In this document: in pieces, positions 7,261-15,689 of the stretch
How positions within the stretch are numbered: the first letter of the stretch is position 1
How the letters are laid out: each line of letters begins with the position of its first letter
Assembly: GCA_034112285.1 (NCBI GenBank)
Contig: JAWUVP010000052.1
Location: forward strand, 1 to 27,152
Length of the DNA stretch: 27,152 nucleotides
Reading direction: 5' to 3'
Source: JAWUVP01 sp034112285
GTDB taxonomy: Bacteria > Pseudomonadota > Gammaproteobacteria > JABDGN01
Program-made: the position numbers and the translations under genes
Notes under the pieces: generated by a model
Database searches by the model: none
The model's input: only the letters and a program-made list of their open reading frames with translations
What the model was told of the DNA's origin: nothing

Positions 7261-8577
7261 CTATTTTAAGCTACGGTTAATGATGTTTTGTAACATTTCT
7301 TGGCGGCCGGATACTGGCTGCGGCTCTATGCCCTGCTCGATCACCATTTTGCTAATGGTTTCCACGTCGTGCTCACCGGATAAAATAGCTTTACCCAAAT
7401 CTCCGCTCCACCCTGCGTAACGCTGAGTTACAAACTGGTTAAGCTGATCTTTTTCAACCAAGTCCGCAGCATTCATTAACGCGCGTGCAAGTGTGTCAAT
7501 AGCACCAATGTGACCGTGGAATAAATCATCAACTTCAATTGATTGGCGACGAACTTTGGTGTCAAAGTTAAAGCCACCTTTATCAAAACCACCGTGTTGT
7601 AGAATTTCATACATCACTTGGGTTAAGTCGGTTAAATCTACAGGGAAGTAATCCATATCCCAACCCAATTGAGGGTCGCCAATGTTGGCATCAACCGAAC
7701 CAAATATATCGTTAGCATAGGCATAAGCTACTTCATGTGAAAAACTGTGTCCCGCTAAGGTTGCATGGTTACCTTCAATGTTAACTTTAAACTCTTTTTC
7801 TAGGCCATATTTTTGCAAGAAAGCAAACACGGTTGCCGTATCATAATCGTATTGATGTTTAGTCGGCTCGCAAGGTTTAGGTTCAATTAAGAAATCACCT
7901 TTAAACCCAATTTTATGTTTGTAATCCACAATCATGTGGAAAAATCGGGCTAACTGATCCGCTTCTTGCGCCATGTCTGTGTTCAATAAGGTTTCGTAAC
8001 CTTCACGACCACCCCAAAAAACATAGTTTTCACCATTTAGCTGCTGCGTGACTTCTAAAGCTTTTTTGGCTTGGCCTACCGCGTACATAAACACTTCATG
8101 ATCCGGGTTAGTCGCTGCACCAGCAATGTAACGACGATGACTAAATAAATTAGCCGTGCCCCACAATAATTTTTTGCCACTGGTCTGCATGCGTTCAGCA
8201 ATGCGATCGGCAATATGCTGCAAGTTGTCATTGCTGGCCGATAAATTTTTACCTTCAGGCGCTAAGTCGCGGTCATGAAACGTGAAAAAAGGCACGTCTA
8301 ATTTTTCAGTAAACTCAAATAGAGCATCCACGCGTTGTTCGCATTGCGTCATTGGGTCACTGCTAGCAAGCCAGGGACGGACAAACGCATCGGCACCAAA
8401 AATATCGTGGCCCGACCATACAAAGTTATGCCAAGCACAAACCGCTAGGCGTAAGTGCTCTTGCATAGATTTACCCAACACCATTTTATTGGCATCGTAA
8501 TAACGATACGCCAACAAATTATTGCTCTCTGGCCCTTCGTAAACCACTTTAGGGATAGCGTTAAAAAAATCAGACAT
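7261..8577 (-). CDS. xylA: Xylose isomerase
   Basis: 438 aa, matching the class II enzymes (about 440 aa) such as Escherichia coli XylA. It converts D-xylose to D-xylulose using two divalent metals. Catalytic His101 and Asp104 are present in FTFHDRDLAPEG. The metal-binding stretches are FLIEPKPCEPTKHQYD (Glu near 232), NIEGNHATLAGHSFSHE and GSVDANIGDPQLGWDMD, with NFDTKVRR further on. GAGGAG lies at the end of xylB, overlapping its stop, so the two genes (3-base gap) are translationally linked. No XylR-type regulator lies nearby; the symporter at 13.3-14.7 kb is the likely supplier of substrate. Confidence 0.97.
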   Translation of the reverse strand: MSDFFNAIPKVVYEGPESNNLLAYRYYDANKMVLGKSMQEHLRLAVCAWHNFVWSGHDIFGADAFVRPWLASSDPMTQCEQRVDALFEFTEKLDVPFFTFHDRDLAPEGKNLSASNDNLQHIADRIAERMQTSGKKLLWGTANLFSHRRYIAGAATNPDHEVFMYAVGQAKKALEVTQQLNGENYVFWGGREGYETLLNTDMAQEADQLARFFHMIVDYKHKIGFKGDFLIEPKPCEPTKHQYDYDTATVFAFLQKYGLEKEFKVNIEGNHATLAGHSFSHEVAYAYANDIFGSVDANIGDPQLGWDMDYFPVDLTDLTQVMYEILQHGGFDKGGFNFDTKVRRQSIEVDDLFHGHIGAIDTLARALMNAADLVEKDQLNQFVTQRYAGWSGDLGKAILSGEHDVETISKMVIEQGIEPQPVSGRQEMLQNIINRSLK

Positions 8578-8580
8578 AGT

Positions 8581-10050
8581 TTATTTCTCCTCGTGAAAAA
8601 AAGTTTGTAAACGTTGATAAAGTTCTTCAAAACGAACTTGCTTGGCAGCAAAAGCTTCAACAAAGTTTGCCTCGGGCTCAATAATAAATTCAATTTCAGG
8701 CTTGGCAAACGCGTGGCTGGCATCCACAGTATTGACAGCCAAATATGCCAAGCGGGCTGCGCCTAATGCCGCCCCTACTTCGCGATCTTTATAATACGTT
8801 AACGGTTGCTGCAATGCTGTGGCTAAAACGCTACCCCAATAAGTGCTACGTGCGCCGCCACCCACAACGGCAACCTCATTAATGTGCGTACCAGACGCAA
8901 GCATCGCATTTTGCCCTTGCGCAAAATTAAACGCCACGCCTTCTAGCACGGCTTGCGTTAACTGCGCCCGCGAGGTATCGTGTGTGATGCCAAAAAATAC
9001 GCCTTGGGCGTAAGGGTTCGAATGCGGGCTGCGTTCACCGGACAAATAAGGTAAGAAAATAACCTCTGTAGTAAAGTCGGCTAGCTGTTCTGCCTCTAGC
9101 AATAGGGCTTCAACATCAGCATGGCCACAAGCTTGCGCCCACCAACTCAAACAACTCGCAGCACTCAAATGACAATTCATTTGGTGCCACATATTCGGTA
9201 AGCAATGGCAAAACGTATGCACACCTAAACTAGCGTTAGGGCTGAAATTATCTTCAGCTACAAAATAGGTGCCTGAAGTGCCGAGTGATAAAAAGGCGGT
9301 GCCGGCAGACACCACGCCTAAGCTCATAGCGGCAGCCGCGTTATCGCCCGCCCCGGCGGCCAAAGCAACATCTGGGTCAAAGCCCCATTGCGCAGCAAAA
9401 TCTGCGGATAAATTGGCGGTAACCGCACTGCCTTCAAATAAGCTCGGCATCTGCGAGAGAGACAAGCCGGTTGCCGCTAGCATTTCAGTCGACCAATCAC
9501 GCTGGCCCACATCTAACCATGAAGTACCCGCCGCATCTGACATATCAGTGGCAAATACGTTGCTCATACGGTAGCGTAAATAATCTTTAGGTAATAACAC
9601 TTTATCAATTTGTACAAAAATTTCAGGCTCATGCTCAGCCACCCACAATAACTTAGGTGCGGTAAAACCGGGCATCACTAGATTACCGGTAATTTGTGCA
9701 TAACGGGGAACGGCCTGCATTAACTGCTGGCATTGCTGCATGGAGCGGCCATCATTCCATAAAATAGCCGGGCGTAACACTTCGCCGTTGGCATTAAGTA
9801 ATACTGCACCGTGCTGCTGGCCAGACAACCCTATGGCGCGTACTTGGGGCAATAAATCACCCGCACTGTCTTGCAGCTGGCGTAAGCAATGCAACAACCC
9901 TTGCCACCAAGATTCTGGCGCTTGCTCAGACCACAATGCTTGTGGACGCTGAACCACTAACTCACTACAGGCTTGGGCCAAAATATCTTGCCCGTCACCG
10001 GTGAGAATCAGTTTAATACTCGATGTGCCTAAATCAATACCAAGATACAT
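8581..10050 (-). CDS. xylB: Xylulokinase
   Basis: 489 aa, a FGGY-family sugar kinase close in length to Escherichia coli XylB (484 aa). It makes D-xylulose 5-phosphate from xylulose and ATP, feeding the pentose phosphate pathway. Seen: the phosphate-1 loop MYLGIDLGTSSIKLIL with Asp6, the substrate stretch GLSGQQHGAVLL...AILWNDGRS (74-103), the probable catalytic base Asp236 in AAGAGDNAAAA, the loop LSLGTSGTYF, and the adenosine-side motif VAVVGGGARSTYWG. TTTGGAG precedes the ATG at 10050 and a TATAAT lies about 22 bases upstream. It is the first gene of the xylBA-pfkA run. Confidence 0.96.
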   Translation of the reverse strand: MYLGIDLGTSSIKLILTGDGQDILAQACSELVVQRPQALWSEQAPESWWQGLLHCLRQLQDSAGDLLPQVRAIGLSGQQHGAVLLNANGEVLRPAILWNDGRSMQQCQQLMQAVPRYAQITGNLVMPGFTAPKLLWVAEHEPEIFVQIDKVLLPKDYLRYRMSNVFATDMSDAAGTSWLDVGQRDWSTEMLAATGLSLSQMPSLFEGSAVTANLSADFAAQWGFDPDVALAAGAGDNAAAAMSLGVVSAGTAFLSLGTSGTYFVAEDNFSPNASLGVHTFCHCLPNMWHQMNCHLSAASCLSWWAQACGHADVEALLLEAEQLADFTTEVIFLPYLSGERSPHSNPYAQGVFFGITHDTSRAQLTQAVLEGVAFNFAQGQNAMLASGTHINEVAVVGGGARSTYWGSVLATALQQPLTYYKDREVGAALGAARLAYLAVNTVDASHAFAKPEIEFIIEPEANFVEAFAAKQVRFEELYQRLQTFFHEEK

Positions 10051-10072
10051 ATTTGCTCCAAAGTGGAGGCAA

Positions 10073-10078
10073 ATTATA
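10073..10078 (-). promoter_or_regulatory. Predicted -10 box of the xylB operon
   Basis: A perfect TATAAT on the minus strand (10078-10073). The start would be near 10066, giving a leader of about 16 nt with the TTTGGAG site. No good -35 exists at 16-18 bases (TGGCCA at 17), which suggests an activator-dependent promoter. I could not recognise a CRP site. Confidence 0.45.
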
Positions 10079-10114
10079 TCGTAAAGCTAAGCCTGTGGCC
10101 ATCCCAAAAATTAA

Positions 10115-10129
10115 TGATACACTGTGTCA
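10115..10129 (+). promoter_or_regulatory. Operator-like dyad before the MFS gene
   Basis: TGATACACTGTGTCA is a 15-bp near-perfect dyad (one mismatched pair about a central C), centred 27 bases before the MFS start, where a -10 region would lie. Drug exporters of this type are commonly controlled by a local repressor, but no regulator gene is adjacent, so any protein binding here would be encoded elsewhere. Confidence 0.3.
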
Positions 10130-10148
10130 ACATTAAAGAGCGCGCCCT

Positions 10149-11342
10149 ATGCCAACCCAGAATAAATCCACCATTTTACTGCTCACCTTCTTAATTGTAA
10201 CCATCGGCCAGTTTGCATGCGCCATCTACTTGCCTTCCATGCCCGCCATGCGCCGTGCCTTATTAACCGACCCAGAACATATCAAGCTCACCTATTCATG
10301 GCTGCTTGCGGCCTATGGCTTATCAATGTTGGTTTATGGTCCATTATCGGACAGTATTGGGCGCAAGCGCGTATTAATAATCGGAATGGCTATCTATTTG
10401 GTGGGCAGTGTTATTACATGTGTTACCAATGATTTGAGCATATTAGTGTTTGGGCGAGTTATTCAAGGGCTTGGCTTAGGCAGTGCTACCGTGGCAAAAG
10501 CCATTAATAAGGATACCTTTGCCGGTGGTCAGTTTATTAAAGCCTCGGCCTACATCAGTATGGGAATAGCTGTTACGCCTATCGTTGCCCAAGTTCTTGG
10601 CGGTTACATACAACACTTTTTTGGCTGGCGCGGTAATTTTGTGTTTATGTTTTTGTATGGCTTTGTGGTGGTTGCTTTTGCTTATTGGGCATTACCCGAA
10701 ACCAACAAAAACCCTACGGGAAATTTTAGTCTTAAAATTATTGCTAAAGATTATCGGCATGTGTTGGCCTCATCGTTATTTGTAGGCTTATTACTCATTT
10801 CCACCTTAACCTTTTCAGAAGAAATGATTTACAACGTAACCGGGCCTTTTTTATTACAAGGTGTTTTAGGCTTATCTAGCGTGGAGTATGGCTGGCTGTC
10901 TATCTTTTTGGTTGTAGGCTTTATGGCAGGCTCATACACCACCTCATACATGGCAACGCGTACAAATTTAATGACCCAATTATTCAGTGGCCAATGTATT
11001 ATTTTAATAGCCGTTGTAACATTGTTAGCGTTGTCGGGCCAGTTTAATGTTTACGTTATTTTGTTGCCGATGATGCTGTTTATGTTTGGCAATAGTATGA
11101 CGTTAATTAGCTCGGGCTCAGCTGGCATGATGTTATTTCCCGATGCCGCAGGCACCGCCGGCGCCGTTCAGGGCGGTGTGATGCTTTGCACTGCGGGTAT
11201 TATGAGTTCAATTGCCGCAGAGCTGCCCATGCATTCACAGCGCCCTCTGGGCTTTATGTTATTAGGCTTTAACCTATTAACCTGGGTGGTGTTATATTTC
11301 TTAGTTTGGCGGCAAAGAGAAAATATTTGTCAAACCGACTAA
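10149..11342 (+). CDS. Bcr/CflA-type MFS drug exporter
   Basis: 397 aa with about twelve hydrophobic segments. Major facilitator proteins of the DHA1 Bcr/CflA group expel drugs or metabolites by proton antiport. Supporting motifs: the motif A loop GPLSDSIGRKRVLIIG (residues about 64-79) between segments 2 and 3, an N-terminal IYLPSMPAMRRAL typical of Bcr/CflA, and RVIQGLGLGSATVAKAI in segment 4 (usual form RxxQGxGxA). It is convergent with uup, one base apart, and no terminator is visible between them. The substrate cannot be told from sequence. A weak AAAGAG lies eight bases before the ATG. Confidence 0.85.
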   Translation: MPTQNKSTILLLTFLIVTIGQFACAIYLPSMPAMRRALLTDPEHIKLTYSWLLAAYGLSMLVYGPLSDSIGRKRVLIIGMAIYLVGSVITCVTNDLSILVFGRVIQGLGLGSATVAKAINKDTFAGGQFIKASAYISMGIAVTPIVAQVLGGYIQHFFGWRGNFVFMFLYGFVVVAFAYWALPETNKNPTGNFSLKIIAKDYRHVLASSLFVGLLLISTLTFSEEMIYNVTGPFLLQGVLGLSSVEYGWLSIFLVVGFMAGSYTTSYMATRTNLMTQLFSGQCIILIAVVTLLALSGQFNVYVILLPMMLFMFGNSMTLISSGSAGMMLFPDAAGTAGAVQGGVMLCTAGIMSSIAAELPMHSQRPLGFMLLGFNLLTWVVLYFLVWRQRENICQTD

Positions 11343-11343
11343 A

Positions 11344-13221
11344 TTAATTTTCCAACTGTTCCCATCGTGCGTAGACCGTTTTTAATTCTGCTTCGAGCGT
11401 TGCTAATTCTTTTTGCGCGGCGCTCACCGTTCCAGTATCTTGTTGGTAAAAATCATTGTCACTCAATTTTGATTGCAGAGCACTCAGCCCAGCTTCCAAT
11501 GCTTGAATTTTAGCCGGTAACTGTTCGAGCTCACGTTGCTCTTTATAGTTCAGTTTTTTTGCAGACACAGTGCTAGCTTTTTCAATTTTGTTAACTGTTT
11601 TTTTAACGGCTGGTGTTTGTTTTAAAGTAGCAGCTTGACGCACATAATCATCATAGTCCCCCACAAACTCTTGTAGGTTACCTTTGCCATCAAAAACTAG
11701 AGTAGATGTCACCACGTTATTTATAAAGGCGCGATCATGGCTCACTAATAGCAAGGTGCCATCGTAATCCATTAAACGCTCTTCTAATAACTCCAAGGTC
11801 TCAGCATCTAAATCATTGGTGGGCTCATCCAAAATCAGTAAATTACACGCTTTGGTAAACACGCGCGCCAATAACAAGCGATGGCGCTCACCACCTGACA
11901 AGGCTTTTACCGGCGTGCGGGCGCGCTCTGGGGTAAAGAGAAAATCGTTTAAATATGAAATAATATGTTTTGATTTGCCGCCAATTTCAACGAACTCGCT
12001 GCTCGGGCTTACATTATCAATAACAGATTTGTTTTCATCTAGCTGCGCGCGCTTTTGATCAAAATAACTCACATCTAACTTGGTGCCACATTTAAGTATG
12101 CCACTGGTGGGCTTTAAATCTGACAATAATAATTTAAGCAACGTGGTTTTACCGCAGCCGTTATCGCCAATAATACCAATTTTATCGCCACGCATAATTT
12201 GTGCGCTGAAGTCATTTATGATGGTTTGGCCATTAATTTCATAATGGAGATTTTCAATCTCAAAGACCATTTTGCCTGAATAGTTAACTTTTTGTTGTTC
12301 AAAGTTTGCTTTACCTAAACGCTCATAGCGCTGCGCTCTATCACGGCGCATTTGTTGTAAACGTCTTACTCGGCCTTCATCGCGTGTGCGCCTGGCTTGT
12401 ATGCCTTTGCGAATCCATTTTTCTTCTTCGGCTAAACGTTTATCAAATAAGGCATTAGCCTTTCCTTCCGCCGCCAACAACTCGGCTTTGCGCTCTAGGT
12501 ATTGCGTATAGTTACAATCCCAAACTTGGAGATGGCCATTATCTAGCTCAACAATCTGCGTCGCTATTTTTTGCACCAAGCTTCTATCATGGGTGATGAA
12601 AATAATGGTTTTATCGTAATTGGCCAAGAAGGTTTCTAACCACTCAATGGCAGTAATGTCTAGGTGATTGGTTGGTTCATCTAATAATAAAATATCAGGC
12701 TCCGCCACCAATGCCTGCGCGAGCAACACGCGACGTATCATGCCACCTGATAAGGCATCCATGTTAGCCTCTGGGTTTAAATTCATTTTTGTAATAATGC
12801 TGTCAACTTTTTGTTGCACCTGCCACGCATCGGCCAAATCAATTTGGGTTTGTACTTTTTGTAGTTTTTCTAAGATCGCTGGCGAAGCATCCTCGGCAAC
12901 TTGCTCTATTACTGCATGATATTGTGTCAATAAATCACCCAACTTACCAAGGCCGGCGGCCACGGTTTGATAAAGCGTCCCGGTTAATCCTTGAGGGATA
13001 TCTTGCCTTAACTTAGAAATTTTTAAGTCAGGCATGCGATTAATTTCACCACTATCAGCGTCGGTTTCTTGGTTTAATAATTTAAACAAGGTTGATTTGC
13101 CCGCGCCATTGCGACCAATGACGCATATACGCTGGCGTGCTGTAATGGTGAAGTTAGCCTTTTCCAATAATGGAGTGAGGCCGTAAGCAAGTGAAATATT
13201 TTGTAGGGAAAGTAAGTTCAT
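11344..13221 (-). CDS. uup: ABC-F ATPase Uup
   Basis: 625 aa, a cytosolic ABC-F protein with two ATPase domains and no membrane segment. ABC-F proteins act on ribosomes; Uup also affects transposon excision and DNA branch intermediates. First domain: Walker A GRNGAGKST (37-45), signature LSGGMIRR, Walker B ILLLDEPTNHLD. The linker between domains is highly charged (KWIRKGIQARRTRDEGRVRRLQQMRRDR), which is the Uup form. Second domain: GDNGCGKTT, LSGGERHR, LLILDEPTNDLD. A C-terminal coiled coil follows a Lys-rich spacer (KEQRELEQLPAKIQALEAGL to the end) and corresponds to the Uup DNA-binding domain. No strong ribosome site precedes the ATG. It lies between transporters without an evident functional link. 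Confidence 0.95.
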   Translation of the reverse strand: MNLLSLQNISLAYGLTPLLEKANFTITARQRICVIGRNGAGKSTLFKLLNQETDADSGEINRMPDLKISKLRQDIPQGLTGTLYQTVAAGLGKLGDLLTQYHAVIEQVAEDASPAILEKLQKVQTQIDLADAWQVQQKVDSIITKMNLNPEANMDALSGGMIRRVLLAQALVAEPDILLLDEPTNHLDITAIEWLETFLANYDKTIIFITHDRSLVQKIATQIVELDNGHLQVWDCNYTQYLERKAELLAAEGKANALFDKRLAEEEKWIRKGIQARRTRDEGRVRRLQQMRRDRAQRYERLGKANFEQQKVNYSGKMVFEIENLHYEINGQTIINDFSAQIMRGDKIGIIGDNGCGKTTLLKLLLSDLKPTSGILKCGTKLDVSYFDQKRAQLDENKSVIDNVSPSSEFVEIGGKSKHIISYLNDFLFTPERARTPVKALSGGERHRLLLARVFTKACNLLILDEPTNDLDAETLELLEERLMDYDGTLLLVSHDRAFINNVVTSTLVFDGKGNLQEFVGDYDDYVRQAATLKQTPAVKKTVNKIEKASTVSAKKLNYKEQRELEQLPAKIQALEAGLSALQSKLSDNDFYQQDTGTVSAAQKELATLEAELKTVYARWEQLEN

Positions 13222-13254
13222 AAGTTTATTTAATTTTTAAATTATTGAATGCGG

Positions 13255-13268
13255 CCCTTAATTAAGGG
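13255..13268. other. 14-bp perfect palindrome between uup and the sugar symporter
   Basis: CCCTTAATTAAGGG in the 74-base gap. With no loop it is a poor RNA terminator and more like a protein-binding dyad. Its position, about 40 bases before uup and about 30 after the symporter stop, would suit an operator of uup. Confidence 0.2.
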
Positions 13269-13295
13269 AATGATTTTATCGCAAAAGTAACACTT

Positions 13296-14675
13296 TCACT
13301 TGTCGCCTAAATGGCGCCATTTTTTATCTTCTAATAAATTAGCTTCGATACGCTCCAAAGTAACACCTTTAGTTTCGGGGACTAGAAAATACACGAATAT
13401 GATGGACACAAGGCACATGGCAAAATACACCATAAAGGTGGTGCTAATGCCAATTTTATCGACAATCGTTAAAAAGCTTAATGCTACAATACCATTGGTC
13501 AGCCAGTTAATACAAGTGGCAAAGCTCGCGCCAATGCCGCGTACCTTGAGCGGATAAATCTCAGCAATCATCAGCCACATAATGGGCCCTAAGCTAAAAG
13601 CGAAACAAGCAATGTAAATTAACACGCCAGCATGCAACACGACTTGTGCGTGGGGAGCGAGTTTATGAGCAAAGCCCCAAGACATCATGGCTAAGCCAAC
13701 GGCCATGCCGAGCAAACCTGAAATTAATAATTTGCGACGGCCAAGGCTGTCGATAAGAGGCAAAGAGACCAGTGTGAATAATACAAATATAGCGCCGATG
13801 CTCATAGTTGAAAAAATAGCCGCCGTGTTGGAGTGCACACCAGAAAGAGTGAAAATAGTGGGCGCATAATATAAGATGGTGTTAATGCCGGTGACTTGCT
13901 GCAAAATGGCTAGTCCCGCTCCAATAATTACCACTGGGCGAATTTTTTTAGAAAACAAGACACGCCAGGTGCCTTTTTCTTCGCTCAAAGTCGCACGAAT
14001 AGCAGAAACCTCATGATCAACATTGCGGTCGCCACCGCGTATCAAACGCAACACCGCCAACGCCTTATTATGGTGCCCTTTTGACACCAACCAACGTGGA
14101 CTGCGAGGTAAAAAAAACATACCAAAGAGGAGTAATAAAGCCGGGACTACGCCAAAGCCCAGCATCATGCGCCAGGCGTCACCTTGCGCAAAAATATAAT
14201 CCACCACATACGAGACTAAAATCCCAATGCTGATAGCGAGTTGATTAAGAGAAACCAATGCTCCACGATGACGTGGTGGCGCAATTTCAGATATATAGAG
14301 TGGTGCGGCATATGAAGCCACTCCAATGGCTACACCCACAACAATACGGCCCAAAATGAAGAATATAAGATTATTGGCTATCGCAGTGGCTAAGCTACCA
14401 ACCACAAAGATAATAGCAACCGTAATGAGAACAGATTTTCGCCCGTAAGCATCGGTCAAATTACCGCTAAAAGCGGCGCCCAATAGCGCACCCAATAGTA
14501 CCGCGCTGACCACGATGCCATTGGTAAAAGGCGTTAGATGAAAGTAGTTGTTGATATATAGTATAGCGCCAGAAATAACGCCGGTATCATAACCAAATAG
14601 AATGCCGGCTAATGCAGCCACCATGGCTATCACCACAAAGTAATAATTATTACTTGCAGTATTGTATTTAGTCAT
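13296..14675 (-). CDS. XylE/GalP-type sugar:proton symporter (MFS)
   Basis: 459 aa, twelve membrane segments, sugar-porter family. Hallmarks in order: GYDTGVISGAI in segment 1 (the sugar porter PESTR fingerprint), GNLTDAYGRKSVL (motif A), PLYISEIAPPRHRGALVSLNQ after segment 4, PRSPRWLVSKG at the domain junction, QQVTGINTILYYAP in segment 7 (sugar-binding QQ and N), DSLGRRKLL, and PETKGVTLERIE at the C-end. Xylose is a reasonable substrate because xylA/xylB lie 3 kb away and no other sugar genes are present, but galactose, arabinose or glucose porters look alike. The start at 14675 is preferred: GGGTG precedes it, and the predicted promoter start (about 14698) leaves no leader for the in-frame ATG at 14696. 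Confidence 0.9.
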   Translation of the reverse strand: MTKYNTASNNYYFVVIAMVAALAGILFGYDTGVISGAILYINNYFHLTPFTNGIVVSAVLLGALLGAAFSGNLTDAYGRKSVLITVAIIFVVGSLATAIANNLIFFILGRIVVGVAIGVASYAAPLYISEIAPPRHRGALVSLNQLAISIGILVSYVVDYIFAQGDAWRMMLGFGVVPALLLLFGMFFLPRSPRWLVSKGHHNKALAVLRLIRGGDRNVDHEVSAIRATLSEEKGTWRVLFSKKIRPVVIIGAGLAILQQVTGINTILYYAPTIFTLSGVHSNTAAIFSTMSIGAIFVLFTLVSLPLIDSLGRRKLLISGLLGMAVGLAMMSWGFAHKLAPHAQVVLHAGVLIYIACFAFSLGPIMWLMIAEIYPLKVRGIGASFATCINWLTNGIVALSFLTIVDKIGISTTFMVYFAMCLVSIIFVYFLVPETKGVTLERIEANLLEDKKWRHLGDK

Positions 14676-14704
14676 ATAAAGCACCCAAAAAGACATTTCG
14701 GGCT

Positions 14705-14732
14705 ACTATAATCTAATCACGCCTGAATGCAA
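14705..14732 (-). promoter_or_regulatory. Predicted promoter of the sugar symporter
   Basis: Minus-strand TTGCAT (14732-14727), a 16-base spacer and TATAGT (14710-14705). It predicts initiation near 14698 and a leader of about 23 nt to the ATG at 14675. Confidence 0.45.
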
Positions 14733-14770
14733 TATCCAGCCGCTAATTGTATAAATTTTAGCTACAACGG

Positions 14771-14896
14771 TTAGTGGACCACAACTTCATTTTGTATAAA
14801 GTACTGTTCAACTAGTTTCTTCGCACCAATAAAATTATCGGTTTGCAGGTAAACCATCACTTCCGTTTGTAGTTCTTGAGGTAAATTTTTAAACAT
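14771..14896 (-). CDS. 41-aa microprotein with an F-box-like pattern
   Basis: An ATG at 14896 preceded by AGAGAA at seven bases, with an in-frame TAA 21 bases upstream, opens a 41-codon frame ending at 14771. It begins MFKNLPQELQTEVMVYLQTD and continues NFIGAKKLVEQYFIQNE. The arrangement LPxEL-x3-V-x2-YL-x2-D-x3-A-x2-LV is that of an F-box helix pair, the Skp1-binding unit that Legionella-type bacteria use in host-directed ubiquitin ligase adaptors. It has no signal peptide and is predicted to be two short amphipathic helices. A TATAAA lies 17 bases before the ATG. The rest of the 14697-15140 gap holds a weak AT-rich hairpin (14967-14996), the 15042 hairpin and the next promoter. It could equally be a short lineage-specific regulator; the F-box likeness is seen by eye only. 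Confidence 0.6.
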   Translation of the reverse strand: MFKNLPQELQTEVMVYLQTDNFIGAKKLVEQYFIQNEVVVH

Positions 14897-15041
14897 GACA
14901 ATTCTCTTTAATTTTTATAGTCATCCTAGTTATAAGGACATCCATGTACCAAGGTTAATTAATAAGCCCAGAATATCAATCCATTAAGTATCTGGGTTAG
15001 CTATTATGCCTATATAAAACCGCAAAGTCTGTAAGAGATCT

Positions 15042-15066
15042 CGCACAATCGTGTGCGTTTATTCTT
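15042..15066 (+). terminator. Short hairpin with T-rich tail
   Basis: CGCACA (15042-15047) pairs with TGTGCG (15052-15057) around ATCG and is followed by TTTATTCTT. No plus-strand gene is known just upstream, so either it ends an unseen short RNA or it insulates the promoter behind it. Confidence 0.3.
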
Positions 15067-15072
15067 AAATAT

Positions 15073-15102
15073 TTGCGTATTGCGGTTGATGATCAGTATA
15101 AT
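15073..15102 (+). promoter_or_regulatory. Predicted promoter of the LOG-MFS pair
   Basis: TTGCGT (15073-15078), an 18-base spacer and a perfect TATAAT (15097-15102). Initiation near 15109 gives a leader of about 32 nt that contains AAGGGA before the ATG at 15141. Confidence 0.55.
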
Positions 15103-15140
15103 CGACAATTATTAAGTTAAGCTTAACAAGGGACAAAAAT

Positions 15141-15689
15141 ATGAGCAAAATTAGTCGCGTTTGTGTATTTTGTGGTGCAAGTGGCCAAGGAGACAAAAAA
15201 TACCAAGAACAAGCTTATGCCGTGGGTGCCGCGCTGGCCCAAGCAGGCTTGGCTGTGGTCTATGGTGGCTCTGATACGGGCTTGATGGGCGCAGTGGCAA
15301 ATGGAGCCCTTGAGGCCAAAGGCAAGGTTATTGGCATCTTGCCAGAAGATTTGAAAACCCAACAAGGCTGGCACCAAGGCTTAACTGAAACCCATATTAC
15401 CAAAAACTTTTTTGAACGTAAAAAACTCATGGCAAAACTATCGCAAGCGTTTATTGTTTTACCCGGTGGCATAGGCACAGCCGATGAGTTATTTGAATTC
15501 ATGACTTATACCCAGCTCGAATATCACGACCACCCTATCTTGATTTTTAATCAAGATAATTTTTATGACAAACTCATCGAATTTTTACGCCACGTTGCCG
15601 ACGAGAAATTTTGCTCACACGACGACGTCAACAACCTACGCGTTGCCTCAACCGTTGAAGAGTTAATAGCAGCTTTACACAATGACTAA
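15141..15689 (+). CDS. LOG-family nucleoside 5'-monophosphate phosphoribohydrolase
   Basis: 182 aa, typical for LOG (Lonely Guy) proteins, formerly annotated as lysine decarboxylases. They cut the N-glycosidic bond of nucleoside monophosphates, releasing the base. With N6-prenylated AMP this frees an active cytokinin; related enzymes act on plain purine or pyrimidine monophosphates. Seen: VCVFCGASGQGD at the N-end, YGGSDTGLMGAVANGAL, the conserved Arg in FFERKKLM, and the nucleotide-binding/catalytic PGGIGTADELFE. There is no signal peptide. AAGGGA lies before the ATG. Its last eight bases overlap the next MFS gene, so the two are co-expressed, which hints that the base or a derivative is exported. 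The enzyme class is firm; the cytokinin role is inference. Confidence 0.92.
   Translation: MSKISRVCVFCGASGQGDKKYQEQAYAVGAALAQAGLAVVYGGSDTGLMGAVANGALEAKGKVIGILPEDLKTQQGWHQGLTETHITKNFFERKKLMAKLSQAFIVLPGGIGTADELFEFMTYTQLEYHDHPILIFNQDNFYDKLIEFLRHVADEKFCSHDDVNNLRVASTVEELIAALHND

Noticed and set aside
9014..9026. GGTTCGAAT-like tRNA T-loop
   Set aside because: It lies inside the well supported xylB frame, with no acceptor stem or D-arm around it.
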